Assembly: GCA_914767885.1 (NCBI GenBank)
Contig: CAJZBQ010000017.1
Span: forward strand, 124,001-188,000
DNA length: 64,000 bases
Direction: 5' to 3'
Origin: Blepharisma stoltei
Taxonomy: Eukaryota > Ciliophora > Heterotrichea > Heterotrichida > Blepharismidae
The stretch's first letter is position 1; the number at the start of each line of letters is the position of its first letter. Positions 31,718-44,400 of this stretch are shown here, in pieces. The translations under genes and the position numbers were made by a program. Under the pieces are notes generated by a model. The model worked only from the letters and a program-made list of their open reading frames with translations. It searched no databases and was not told where the DNA came from.

Positions 31718-32060
31718 GTTTTATGGGAGAGTGTTTTATTATATAAACTGAGAAATTGCATCTTCTTTTTTAAGAGTAGATTGGTAAAGGATAAAATCCC
31801 AATAAGAATAAAGATATAAGAAAATTTAAAGATAAATAAAAACTTAAAAGATATCTTTGTTACATATTTTGCATTTTAAACAAACCTTTTGGAGAAAATC
31901 TTTTATTATATTGCTGGCTTTAAATTAGTGCAGGCTCTGATACAGTGGTCAATTGTGATAATAATTCTCTTTAAATTTATAATTATCAATTAATTATGAG
32001 TTAACATATGATAAAATTTATTCATATTTTCCAAAAAATTAAATATAAAAAAAAGCGGGA

Positions 32061-32534
32061 ATGTCATCACTTGAAAATCTCAACCCTATTCAAATCATCC
32101 AATATCTTTTAGACGGCTTTGATTGTGGGCTCAATTCAGTCCAAATAGGCCTTGCTAAAACAATGGAAGCTTTAAAAGTCCCAGCAAACAAAATCGACGA
32201 AGTCCTTGCAGCTCTCAAAAGCAAAATCGAAATTAACACTGAGTCCAGCAGCAGGATTTTTACAGAGCTTTTAATGAAAGAAGTTTTTTCTGAATATTCC
32301 TCAGCTGAAGAAGAAATAAATAAGTCGTCCTCTATTGACAAAAATTTAGTTGATGAAGCCCGTATGCTGCATATGCAGCTTTATAATGAAAAATATAAAA
32401 ATTTGAAATTAAAGCAGGATATTCAAGTAGCTGATATGCATGTAGAAGAGCTAAGGATAATAACTCAGGATTGACCAGATGAACAACAGCTAAATGAGGT
32501 TGAAGACCAGCTTTTAGCTGTTTTAAATAATTAA
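32061..32534 (+). CDS. Unknown coiled-coil protein
   Basis: 157 residues in one frame with a UGA tryptophan near the C-terminus (TQDWPDEQQL). Residues 1-60 look globular and helical (NPIQIIQYLLDGFDCG; MEALKVPANKIDEVLAALKSKI); residues 75-150 form a coiled coil. No family recognised. Preceded by about 340 bp with no gene. Confidence 0.7.
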
Positions 32535-32603
32535 TAAGTTTTGCGAGGTTAAATTTATGCTATAGTGTCTTTTTGCATAAATTTTTTAATATGAATTAAG
32601 AAA

Positions 32604-32828
32604 ATGAAGAACATAATTTTATTAGCTTTATTTTTTATTATTTTAGCTTCTTTAATACATGTTTCCAAAATCATCTTAATACTAATCTTAATAATCATTA
32701 CAAAAGAAATTTTTGTAGGCTTCCAACAAAAAATTTTATCAATTGCTTTTCAGCACCACCAGGTGCAGCCTTACACTGTGCTATTTCTTTTGGGCAAAAA
32801 TTTGTATTACTATGAAAGAGTAAAATAG
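32604..32828 (+). CDS. Small putative membrane protein
   Basis: 74 residues: one long hydrophobic stretch (residues 4-35, LLALFFIILASLIHVSKIILILILIII) and a polar end with FQHHQVQPYTVLFLLGKNLYYYERVK. The latter looks coding rather than random, but I cannot name it. It could be one exon of a larger gene. Confidence 0.45.
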   Translation: MKNIILLALFFIILASLIHVSKIILILILIIITKEIFVGFQQKILSIAFQHHQVQPYTVLFLLGKNLYYYERVK

Positions 32829-33115
32829 GATAGGCCACACGGTACCGCTAGGGCGCAATCAAGCAGTTTAACTATTTTGATATTTAAAAAAATGCTAAAA
32901 CGTTATTTATTGATTTCTGATAAATACTTGATTAAGATTTAATAGAAATAAATATAAGTGCCTGATATATAAATTTTCAAGCTTTGCCTCTTAGATTTTA
33001 TAAATGTCTATAATTATTCAAAACATTACTAGCCAAATTTAAAATGGTAAAATTTCTATAATTTTCTTAAAAGTAAGCTGCTAAGACATATATAAAATAT
33101 ATTTTATTATATTAA

Positions 33116-33895
<780 letters not shown>

Positions 33896-33943
33896 ATTAA
33901 CAAGGATTTCCATATAAAATTACCAAAATGCTATTTTCTATAG

Positions 33944-34954
33944 TTATTCTTTTCTTGAATTCATCCATACAGTTTTTCTCTTTGCCAAACGATCAAATAG
34001 CTTCGCAACGTCAACAGAAATAGCAGGTCTTTCATCCCTCATTTTTCAAACAGATTTCGCTAGGCTTCCTACTTCAATTTCTCTCTTAAAAATGTCTCCA
34101 GTTTTCTTTCTGTATATGTAATCTTCAATTTTTTTGATTTCTTCTTGAAGATCATCCATAATGATTTCAATTTCTTTATTTACTTTATCTTTCTTAGTTT
34201 TCCCTTTATTTTCTATTGAATATTCAGTTTCTTCATCATCGTCACTAAGCTCACAGCTTCAGGTCTTTTTCAGTGCAGGAGCTCTAAATTTTATTCCTAA
34301 ATAACATTTACTTTGTGGAGGTGGCACCCTCTTATGATCTGCAAAAGGCAAATTTACCGATTTTAGTAGCTTTTTATATGATTTTGTGTTCATTTTTGAC
34401 ATAAAAACATTCCCTTGTTTTCGCAGTCTTTCAGACTCTTCTGTTTCCAACCTATCAAGGGCATTTGTTAATTTCGCAAAAATATTTGTTTTTGGTTGAG
34501 AATTGAGACGTTTTGGACCTTTTTTGATTTTTAAGGTATCGAGCATCCTTTTATCATTTTTGTTAAGGTCGCCAAGATCTTTAATTAAAGGTGAAGATTT
34601 TATATGCTCTACATCACTGGAGATGTCAATATTTTTTGTAATGCTGTTATAAAAATATTCATCGACACTAATTACATGCGGCTTGCTTTCTTCGTTAATT
34701 TGTTTGGAAACCTTTAAAAGCTCTTTAGGGGTGTAATATCTCCCTGGAAGTTTTTCTGAGGAGTCTTTTTCTGTTAAAAGTCTTCTTAATTTTACGGTAG
34801 AAAGTGAGGGTTTTGAAGAGTTTAAATTGTTGTGAAAACTGTGAAAATCGCCTTCGGTGACTGTTGAATTTTTTTTGATTTTTGATTTTTTCTTCAATAA
34901 TTTACGGGTTTTTGGCTTTTTTGTCGAAATTTTGTGAGAATTATTTCTAATCAT
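33944..34954 (-). CDS. Unknown basic protein
   Basis: 336 residues with UGA tryptophans at KKTWSCEL, KSVWKMRD and KTVWMNS. It begins with a lysine-rich tail (KISTKKPKTRKLLKKKSKIKK), continues with RYYTPKELLKVSKQINEESK and ends acidic then helical (DDDEETEYSIENK .. MDDLQEEIKKIEDYIY). A nuclear or cytoskeletal role would fit the charge pattern but nothing identifies it. No IES needed. Confidence 0.7.
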
Positions 34955-35428
34955 TTTTATAAATGGAGTCTGATATAATTTGGGACTGAGGAGTTGATTT
35001 TTTGTGGTCTATTAGAATAATGTAAATACTGTAAGAGAAGAGGTTTAAGTATGAAGTGGAAAGGCATGCTAAACTTTATAGTTATTAGAAACAAAAAGAA
35101 TATATATATCTTAGTAATATATGCTGTAGGAGTTATAGCTACCTTCTTACGATTTTATCATTTTGTGTAAAAAAAAATAGTCCGAACTGATTAGAGACTT
35201 AATAATTGTGCTATAAGAGGCTCATTTGCCAACTCTCATACTAAGCCCATATCAGGCTACTTATAGGCAAAGCCTATACCAAAATACTAATATATTATTC
35301 AATTAATTTGAGTTTTATTAAAGAAGGATCAAATTAGTTGACATAACTGGCAAGTAAATTGAGTCTTGTTAAAATATTTTATGTTTAAATTTATATAAAA
35401 AGGCAAGATTTTTAATAATATCATGAAA
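34955..35428. other. Gene-free interval
   Basis: AT-rich DNA between the unknown basic protein gene and the 3' end of the receptor gene; no feature seen. Confidence 0.5.
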
Positions 35429-38400
35429 TTACTTGATTTTTTTAACTGCTTCATTTATCTTCTTTAGTTTTTTCTCTATGATTTTATACTTCGATACTTG
35501 CTCATCATCGCTTTCATCCTTTTCCTCTAGACTTATAGAGCTCCTAGGGAAGAAATTAATATCATTTTTTTCCATCAGCTCTTTTACATATTTTTCAGCA
35601 CCTGTGCATTCCTCAAGATTTTTATGATGAATGTACACGAGAAAGGCTAAGTAAGCATGAATATTGTGCTCGATTTGTATATGATAAAGCCAGCCAATTC
35701 TTTTATGCCATTTTCTATAAATTTGTTTAATTTTTTTTTATTTTATTAAAAAAAAGAAAATTTATCAAAAAAAGAATAATTTCGAACTGAAATTTCCCAT
35801 TTCCACAAATAAAACAATTATTTTCAATATCTCTTTGCATTTCTTGCTTTTCGTCTCTTAGCTCCCCAAAGGTGTCAATAATAATGCCAAAAATAATATT
35901 CAGCAAAATAATTATCACGAATATAAAATACAGCAAATTAAAAATCATCAGTCACCAGTAGTTTTTATCACCTCTAGGTGATTCCCTTAAATCATCACCA
36001 ATCCCTCCTCCGGCTCGAATCCCTGAAATTAAAGTAGACTCAAAGCACTCCCACAAATTGTCACAATACGTATTTGCATTTGAATTATTTACATCTTCTC
36101 CATAATTTAAAGAAAAATTCAAAAATGCAATGATACTAAACAAATAAATTACAATAACTCCTAATGCAACAGTTTTTAGTAGCTGCTTATAATTCAGAGT
36201 AATTGATTTAAGGAATTTGATAATAATAATAAATGGCGTTGCTCGATTTTTTTGGTCTCCCGAAAGAAAATTCTCTTTTTGCATTTTATGATTATGAGGT
36301 TTGGCTTTCCAATCGATTTTATCCCAGCTATAGAAAGAGCCTTCGATGTGTAGCACATGACTTTTACCCCTTACGGAATTAGAATTTTCTGAACATCCAA
36401 AGCCTATAGACCATCAAGGGGGCGAAGCCGCGTGCCTCCTGACGTGACGGTGCACCTGGAAACCCAGAAGCAGGGACGGAAGCCCAGGCAGGTGATGTGG
36501 TATTGGACATTAAACTAGAGGAAGATTAATCTTAATGTAATATATATAGCGCCTTGCTATAATTGTGGGAGGCTTCTGGCATGTGGAGAATTTCTACACA
36601 TGCCAACAGCCTCCCACAATAATCGAAAGGCATAATAGCTTTTCCCTTGAATAGCGTTATAAGACGCTGTCTTAGGCTTCATATAATGAAACCCTCCGAT
36701 TCAGGCTAGGACAGTGCCTTGTAGCACTATTCAAGGGAAAACCTAATTGATTTAAGGACATTTGATAGGTCAGGATTCCTTTTCACTATATCTAGCAGCA
36801 GCAAAGCATAACAAATATGAAAAACCATTGACAAAATTGATATAACTAGATATATGAAATTATAAATACATTCCTCATTGGTTGCAACAGTTAGCAAATC
36901 ATCTAACAGTGGATAAATCGAAATTTTAAGCTTGTCTTGCGTTCTCGATATAATTTCTTTCATCAGAACAGTCCCATGTATTTTTTCAAATCTTGAGTTA
37001 TAAATATACTCCACCATTTGTTTGCTTTTGGTTTCTGATTTTTGCTGATACACAATAACTGGGAAATATTCAATAATATAGCACACAAATATCATAAACG
37101 CCAGAATTATTTGTAATACTGATAAAGCTGTAATAAAATTAGCTACACTATCACTTGTATTATAAACCCACTTGCCAGTTTGGCTGTTTCCTTCATGTGC
37201 AGCTGTGAAGAAAATGATGATATTTAAAAGAATAACAGCCCCATACGAAATTTTGCCATATAATCTCCAATTGCAGCACATATCGTCTAAAAAAGGATAT
37301 CTCGCTAATTTTTGCTGATGGTACATTTCTACCTCATATAGTCTGCTTCTATTAATAAAATCATCAATTTTCTCCTGATATGAATTTCTGCTTACTTTAT
37401 GCAGTAGCTCATTTCGAGATTTCACAGTCAAAAATCTGCATTGGTTTGGGACCCTGAAATAAATTTTTGCCAATGTTCCTTTATTGTTTATTTCTACACT
37501 TGCAATGTTGGAGGAGTAAAAGCGATAAGCATTTTGCATGTCAACTACTGTAGCATTAACTATTCCCCTCCTATGGAAAATTCCAGAAAAACGCTTGAAG
37601 AAAGACCCGAATAAGCTTTTAAAATTTTGCACTTCTGCATCTTCGTTGTGATTGATAGTTATTTCTTGCTTATGATCATATTTAAAAAAATCCATAGGGT
37701 CCAGATTGATTTTTGAAGATTTATATTCAGATTTTTTCTTTAGCTGGTCTTTATGGGCTTTTCTAAGTGACAAAATCAATATGTAAATATCAAAGCCAGT
37801 CTCAATAACATTTTTTTCAAAACTTTCTAATTTTTTCCCTGATAATTCTAGCAATCTCAGTCACCAATACGACTTTCCTTTGTCGTCTTGATAAATAATG
37901 TCTTCTCTTCCAGCCACTAAATCTTTCCAAATAAGTGTGGCGTGCTGAACTAAATTTTCAGTGCTGATTTCTTCGAAAAATATTTTTGACACTTTTCTAT
38001 TTAAATTCCCTTCTATAAGAGAATTCAAAAATTTGACTGACGCACTAAATATTTGAAGCCATGCACTAGGCTTTTTGACAACAACTTCGGGGAATCCAAT
38101 AATTCAGTTCATAAATTTATATAGCCTACGTCTTTGTCCAAGCAACAGCTGATTTGATGCACATGGCCCAGAGCAGACATCAGCTAGTGTCCACAAGCAC
38201 TGCTGAACAGCTTTGCAAGCAGGGGTCATGTCATCATCTAGTGATTTCAGCTCTTTGAGCCCAACCATATTTATAATAAACTGCCCTAGTTCAGTTACCA
38301 AATCAATGCTGACTTTTATATTCAAGTCATTCTGTTCTCTCAAATAGTCTTGGAATGGAAGATAACAGTTATCGCAGCACAATTGTAAAAATAATAAAAT

Positions 38401-41400
38401 GATGATGGTCAAATCAGTATCCTTTGTTCTTTTAGGGAAATCCTGAACTGCTTGTGGGATATAATCAGGCAGAAATGTTTTCATTGAGCTTAATTTTCGT
38501 TTTAACTCTTCATTCATTTCTTTTTTCTTTTGATAATCCATAAAATAGTCCCTTGTTATGCGGAGCTGGACTTTAATAAAAGTAAACAGCTCAAAGGTGG
38601 CTCCTGATGTCTTTAAATACTCTAGAAGTTTTTGCTTTATATATAAATTATTGTGTTCTAATAATTTATTTAACAGCTCAAACGCTTGCCTTATCAGCTG
38701 GGTATCATTTTCTCTATTAATAAGGGAAATAGCCATCTGAATAATCCCGCCATCTGCAAACAAGTTCTGGATAGTTTTTATTTTTTGCGTTTTATCTGCG
38801 CCATCTCCTCCTGCTTCTTCTTGGAAAATCAGCATATATTTAAACATTTCTAATAAATAAATCTTATGTTCTTTTTTTTGGAACGCTGACTCCAGATTAT
38901 TCATAAATTTCAATAAAGATGTGTAATCTTTCTTAATAAGAGCTTCATCAAATAAGCTTTTCTTTACTTTTCTTATAAGCCCTTTCAGCTCTGTTGTAGA
39001 CTGCTGGTTCTCTTTATGCATTTCTGCTAAAACTCCTTCTAACACTTTATTTATATCTTCTGGTTCTTCTTTGAACACTTCTTTTTCTGGGTTTCTTTTT
39101 TTCTTAACCACATATTTGTTACCTATAAAAAATTCTTTCATTTCTTGGACTAATAAATAAACGTTAATTATTTCTCCTCTTTAAAGTATATACATAAAAT
39201 TGCCAATTGCGAGAAATCCATACTCACAGATGGCAAGTGTTCGATATTATTTTTTGGTGCAAGGAGCTGCCCAAGATTTCGTTAGCCTTGAAGCGAGAGG
39301 CCCAGCACTATTACCTCTGATTAGTGGTCTGGCTCTAGAAATAGTTTTTGCATCTTTTTACCAGTAGCACCCAGAAACAGCAGCGGGTGCTAAACAAATA
39401 TCTCAAGGGCTAGTCTCTCCAGATTAAAACGGTTCCACAAATGGGACATTCGGCCGAAGCTACGCAGGGCTGGGAAATTTTCACTCTTGGGTTGAATATG
39501 GAGGCTCCCTGCAAAATCTGATTTTCCAGATTAATTTCTGATCAGAATTCTGGTAGGTATACCGATCTGAATTAAATCGAGTTCACCCGAGGCTGCCGCG
39601 AGACGGCTTAGCTACTGCCGAACTTACTGTACGGTTCTCTACTTCCAGGTTCCAGAGTCGTCCCTCTCCAGTTTGCCGGTGGCACGTGGACGGCCCATGC
39701 CCTTAGAGTGCGTATAATAGAGACTTGCTCGCCACTTGTTCTTTCTCAGCATAAGCTGATTCGACACTAGTTGCTTTATCTTGGCCCTCTGTAGGGCACC
39801 TGTGGCTAGGTGTTGCGACGGCAAAAAGCCCTTATAGAAGGGGTAAAAAGCCTTTTATAAGAGGCAAAACCCACCCGCAGAGGGAAGCTGGCTTTCAGAT
39901 CAAGTAGAAAAATACTTCCACTCAGAAATCAGGGGTTTCGGCTAGGCTCATGCTTCCTTGAGGATAGCGTTCGTTGCGGAGTGCACGTGCTTCAGAAATT
40001 AGGGTCTTTAAACACTCATCCCTAATCTAATCTAATTTCTCCTCCATCAGGGTCCATAAAATTAATAGCTCCATCAATTTGACTGGTCCTTATGTCTTTC
40101 CTTATAAACCATTTTACTTTGGAGATAAATTCATTTCTGTCTAAGTTTGCATCATCAGTGATTTCTAGCTCCTTTGCGAAAAACTCCTCAAGCGGGAGAT
40201 TATTGTGCATCACATAGTTTTGTAGCTTGTCCAGCATAAATCTAAAGCTTTCCTCTTCTCCTTTGTGGACAGGCACACCATCTCCAGTTTCAATAATATA
40301 ATAAGGAATTTCTAAGCTGGCTTCTCTGACTTCTTTTATAAAAAAATCCACGTTTAAGTCTTCATGCTCGAATTTTAAGTCAAAAAGAGAGTCATGGAGG
40401 GCTTGGAGCTCGCTTCTTATTTCTTCCAAAATTTCTACAGTTTCAGGTGATGGGACATCTCCGCTTGATTTTAGCTCTATTGATAAGTCTTTAATAAAGC
40501 ATAATAGCCCTGTTCCGATATTTGGTGTGTAAGGCATTCTTGATGATATATATTTCCAGTAGTCCAGAGCTTCGACTTGTTCTTTAGTTAAATCGTCAAA
40601 CTGTTTTTGGAACTTTTTTGAGCTGGGGGTGAAGTTAGCTATCAGATTTATCATTAATTGCTTGCCTTTTGGGAGTGATTTTTGAGTGTCTATTTTTATG
40701 CCTTGGGGCATGATTATTTTGTAGAGACTTTTTCGACAGAGGACTGGCATGTGGACGAAATAGTTAGTATACATCTCGAAATCAGGAAGAACTACTCGGT
40801 AAAGAAGCTCTTCTAAGACTGGGCCTGGGATTTCACGGACTATTCCATCAGAGGTCATGCAGTAAACGTAAAAAAAATAATGAAGATACGCTCTTTTTAT
40901 TTTTAGATGGAGAGCTGAAGATCTTAATTCTTTGAATAAAATCTGATAAGGAATTAGCCTCCTGCACTGCTGAGTGGTAAATGGGTTATGAACTGCTGAA
41001 GAAGCTAGCAGTAAAATCATATTCGCATAAAATTTCAAGTTTTCTGCTGTATATTTTGATAAATCTCAGCCAGTTTCACATGAAAAAATGCTATATAATT
41101 TTTTTGTATTTAGTAAAGCTTTGATTACAGGTAACAAAAATATGTCACAATAAGGTAAATTACATTAAATTTTTACTCTAAAAATCATGGTATTTTTTAT
41201 TGGAATCGCAATGAAAATACATATTAAAAAATTACCGTCAATTTTATAGAGAAATTTATTATAATTTTTATTATTCGTGCTAACCGATTACATGTGTTTG
41301 AGAAATTGCATAAAAATGATGATTTTCGTCATATAAAAGTGCTTTCATCACTCTAATATCTTGTGGACGCTCTAAAGGGTTTTCACGACTTTCCATACTC

Positions 41401-44400
41401 TTAAACATATGCTGAATGATTAGTCCTCCAGTTTGGCTGTTTCTTTTGCATGATATCACTTCTGCTAGCACCCTTGTAGCGCCTACCAAATTTCCTAAAA
41501 AATTCACTATTAATTTTACACTATCATAAAGCAGCATCTGATTTTTGTAATTTTTATAGCAAAATGCAGTCAGTGCCCCAAAAATGCTTCTATACAAATC
41601 TTGGTAAGCTGGGTCAAGCTTGGAATTTCCTTCTGGAGTTATTGAGATCCATACCCAATCATCTTTTAAAAATTTTAACAACGCATTATGAGCTCCTAAC
41701 TTGTCCCTCAATCAGCGAGCAAATGATTTTGATTTTTTATATTAATTTTTTTAAAAACCAAATACCCAAAAATGAAAGTAAAGATTAATTTTATTATAAA
41801 TTTTATATTTTTGAATGGAAGCTGTTAAAATTAAACAGAATTAGCTAGAGATTCCATAATAATTGCCGCTTATATATATTAAATATTTTTATAACTCCCC
41901 CCCCCCCCTCCGTGAGCGAACAAAACCATTAGAAAAATCGCCATTTTTTGACCAAAAACCCACCCTCCGTGAGTGAACAAAATTTTTTTAATAGAAAAAA
42001 TTTTAATGGAAAAAAATTTTGATATATAAGTGATAATTAGTATAATGAAATCTAGAGCTAATTCTGTTTAATTTTAAACAAATTGCGTTTTAAAACATAA
42101 ATTTTGCAAATTAAATTAATATTTGCTTCCCAATTTTTGCAAATTAGGATTTTTTTAAATTTCGAAAAAAAATATTTTTTATAAAATTTATATATAAATT
42201 TTTTTTAAAAAAAAAAAATTAACCCCCCTCCGTGAGCGAACAAAATTTTTTTGTTCGCTCACGGAGGGGGGGGGGGAGTAAGCATTTTTATCTTCAAGAG
42301 ATTTTTGCTCTCAAGGAGATCTTTTTTCAAAAAAAAGGAATTTTCTAATGGCTTTGCTCACTCACAAAGGGTTAAACTTTTTGCCATTTTTTGAAGAAAC
42401 GACATCTGGTTGGAGTCTCCTTTTTTAAAAATAATATGCTCAAGCTCGTCAACATTGTTTTTAGTATTAGTTTTAATTTTCCTTATTTCTTGGTCTTCTT
42501 TAATCCCTGTTTTTACATCAAAAGTGTCCGTCAAAAGTTTTATTTTTTTTGCATAATAATTTATTTTTAAAATAATAAATTTCATTCTTTGATAAATATC
42601 TCTTAATGGTCCTGAAGGCAATAAGCAAGTTTCACTTAAAGCATCATGCAGAATTGAGTTTTGATTGAAATTAAATAAAATCAGTTCTAAACTTTTCTGC
42701 TTAATAGTTTTATTGAAATTATTGAATAATAAGTTTAGCAGCATTGCGTCGAAATTTAAGGAATCATTTAATTCGTTGACAATAGAATCAGAGGTATGAT
42801 TTGCAGAGTCAGGCGCAATCCTATTTTTCATAAATAGCAAAGGAGTTTTTGAAGTGACCATGATATCAACGCTTCGGTTCCGCTTGTGTCTTTTTAAAGC
42901 TTTTTGGTAATTTGTGTGGTTGAATTTTGAGATAGACTGTTTTATAGTGTCCATCATTTCTGCATTGTTTGTCCGATCGACGTCTTCTAACATTTTTAGG
43001 ACTTCATAAACCTGCTTGTTAGTCCTCATAGCATAGGCAACCTGAAAGAAGCTTAAAACTGCTATTGCAAGATTGTCTTGGCGGCTTTCTTCTTTTCCAA
43101 AAGGCTTCAGATTATTTTTTAATTCTGAGCACCAATGCAAATTGGTATTTTCAAATTCTTTACTATCATATTTATTATGGTCAATCAATTTGATTAATGG
43201 ACCTGTAATTTCATTGACGAAAAAATAGCTGACATATTGTAGACTTACGATTCATTTAGACAGCTCAATTATTTCAATCACAAAGCTTATTTTTTGGTTT
43301 CTTGTTTCTTCTCCATCATCAGAAAAAGGATTTTTAGGTGCTTTTCACAGTTCTTCTAGCCATTGTGCTAAAGCTGCAATTGGCACACTAGAGTTATCAA
43401 GCCGTTTTATTGAGCTTATTACTTCTGTACTCGGCGTATCCCTTTCGTCTTCTATTCTATTTTCTGTTGAATTCCAAAAAAAGGTCCTATTTGTACAGTC
43501 AGTGAGTGAAACTAAAGGATCCCTATCAATATAAATAATCCTGCAAAGTGCTGTATAATTTTTCCTCAGTTTACTATGCACATTAGGATTAGACATACAT
43601 GAAAAAATATGCTCAAACGTCAAATTCATCTCTTTTATTACTTTCTGGGCGCTTGATTCATTACGAGACATACACATTGAAGCTAAAAGCTCTAATATTG
43701 ACGATATATAGCCTACTAAAAAAGGATGAGGTGTAAATGAAGAAATAAAAAATAAATTCGGCATTGGCGCTTCAGGATCTTGTGGGACTGATATTTTTTG
43801 AAGTGTAGGGTTATTCAGCATAAATTCACGAACTGACGCATTTGAGTCCTGGAAAATTTTTATGCATGGTCTGCCGTCTGATAGTAAAAATTGGACAAGC
43901 TTAGACTCTCTGCTGAACAGCTCTTTTTCTATAATAGTCTGATATTTCGGGACACCACGGTCATTGTGGACACATAAAGATGCGAGGATTTTAAAAGTGA
44001 TGACTTGCTCTTCTATGTTATCTTCCAGCTCATTTATAGGCTTAATCTGCTCGATTCAGTTGCGGAACTGTTCTGGGGTTGCTTTAGAGAAAATGTCGAC
44101 TGAATATTTGAAGCTTTCTTTTAATATGACTCCGACCTGTAGCTTGTATGAGCTTAATTGGGAGCTTAAAAACTCATCATACACTTTTAAGCTTTGGCAG
44201 GACTGCGCGTTATTTTTGATGCAGAGAAAAATGGTTTCATAGAGTTTTACTGCAAGTTTATATATATTATAATAGATAAAACGGTTTTTAAAAAAATAAA
44301 TAATTTTATAAAAAATTAAATTTGGCCTAGATTAATATAGAATAAATGCTTAACTCCAACAACTTGTGGCGTATTCAAATATTCTTGAATCTGCAGCTTG

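Larger units (their letters stand above)
36200..36743. mobile_element. 544-bp composite IES between channel segments S4 and S5
   Basis: Flanked by a 14-bp direct repeat TAATTGATTTAAGG (36200-36213; 36744-36757) that starts with TA. Removal joins DLSNVLKSI to TLNYKQLLKTVALGV, matching the S4-S5 linker of IP3 and ryanodine receptors. Inside are two unrelated palindromes (36551-36631; 36639-36742), a GC-rich retroelement-like piece (36360-36530) and a 50-codon segment (36214-36356) that happens to read in frame with the gene. Confidence 0.75.

Noticed and set aside
36214-36356. In-frame segment HVLHIEGSF.. as genuine receptor sequence
   Set aside because: It would insert residues into the tightly conserved S4-S5 linker, and its end duplicates the 14-bp repeat; IES is the simpler reading.
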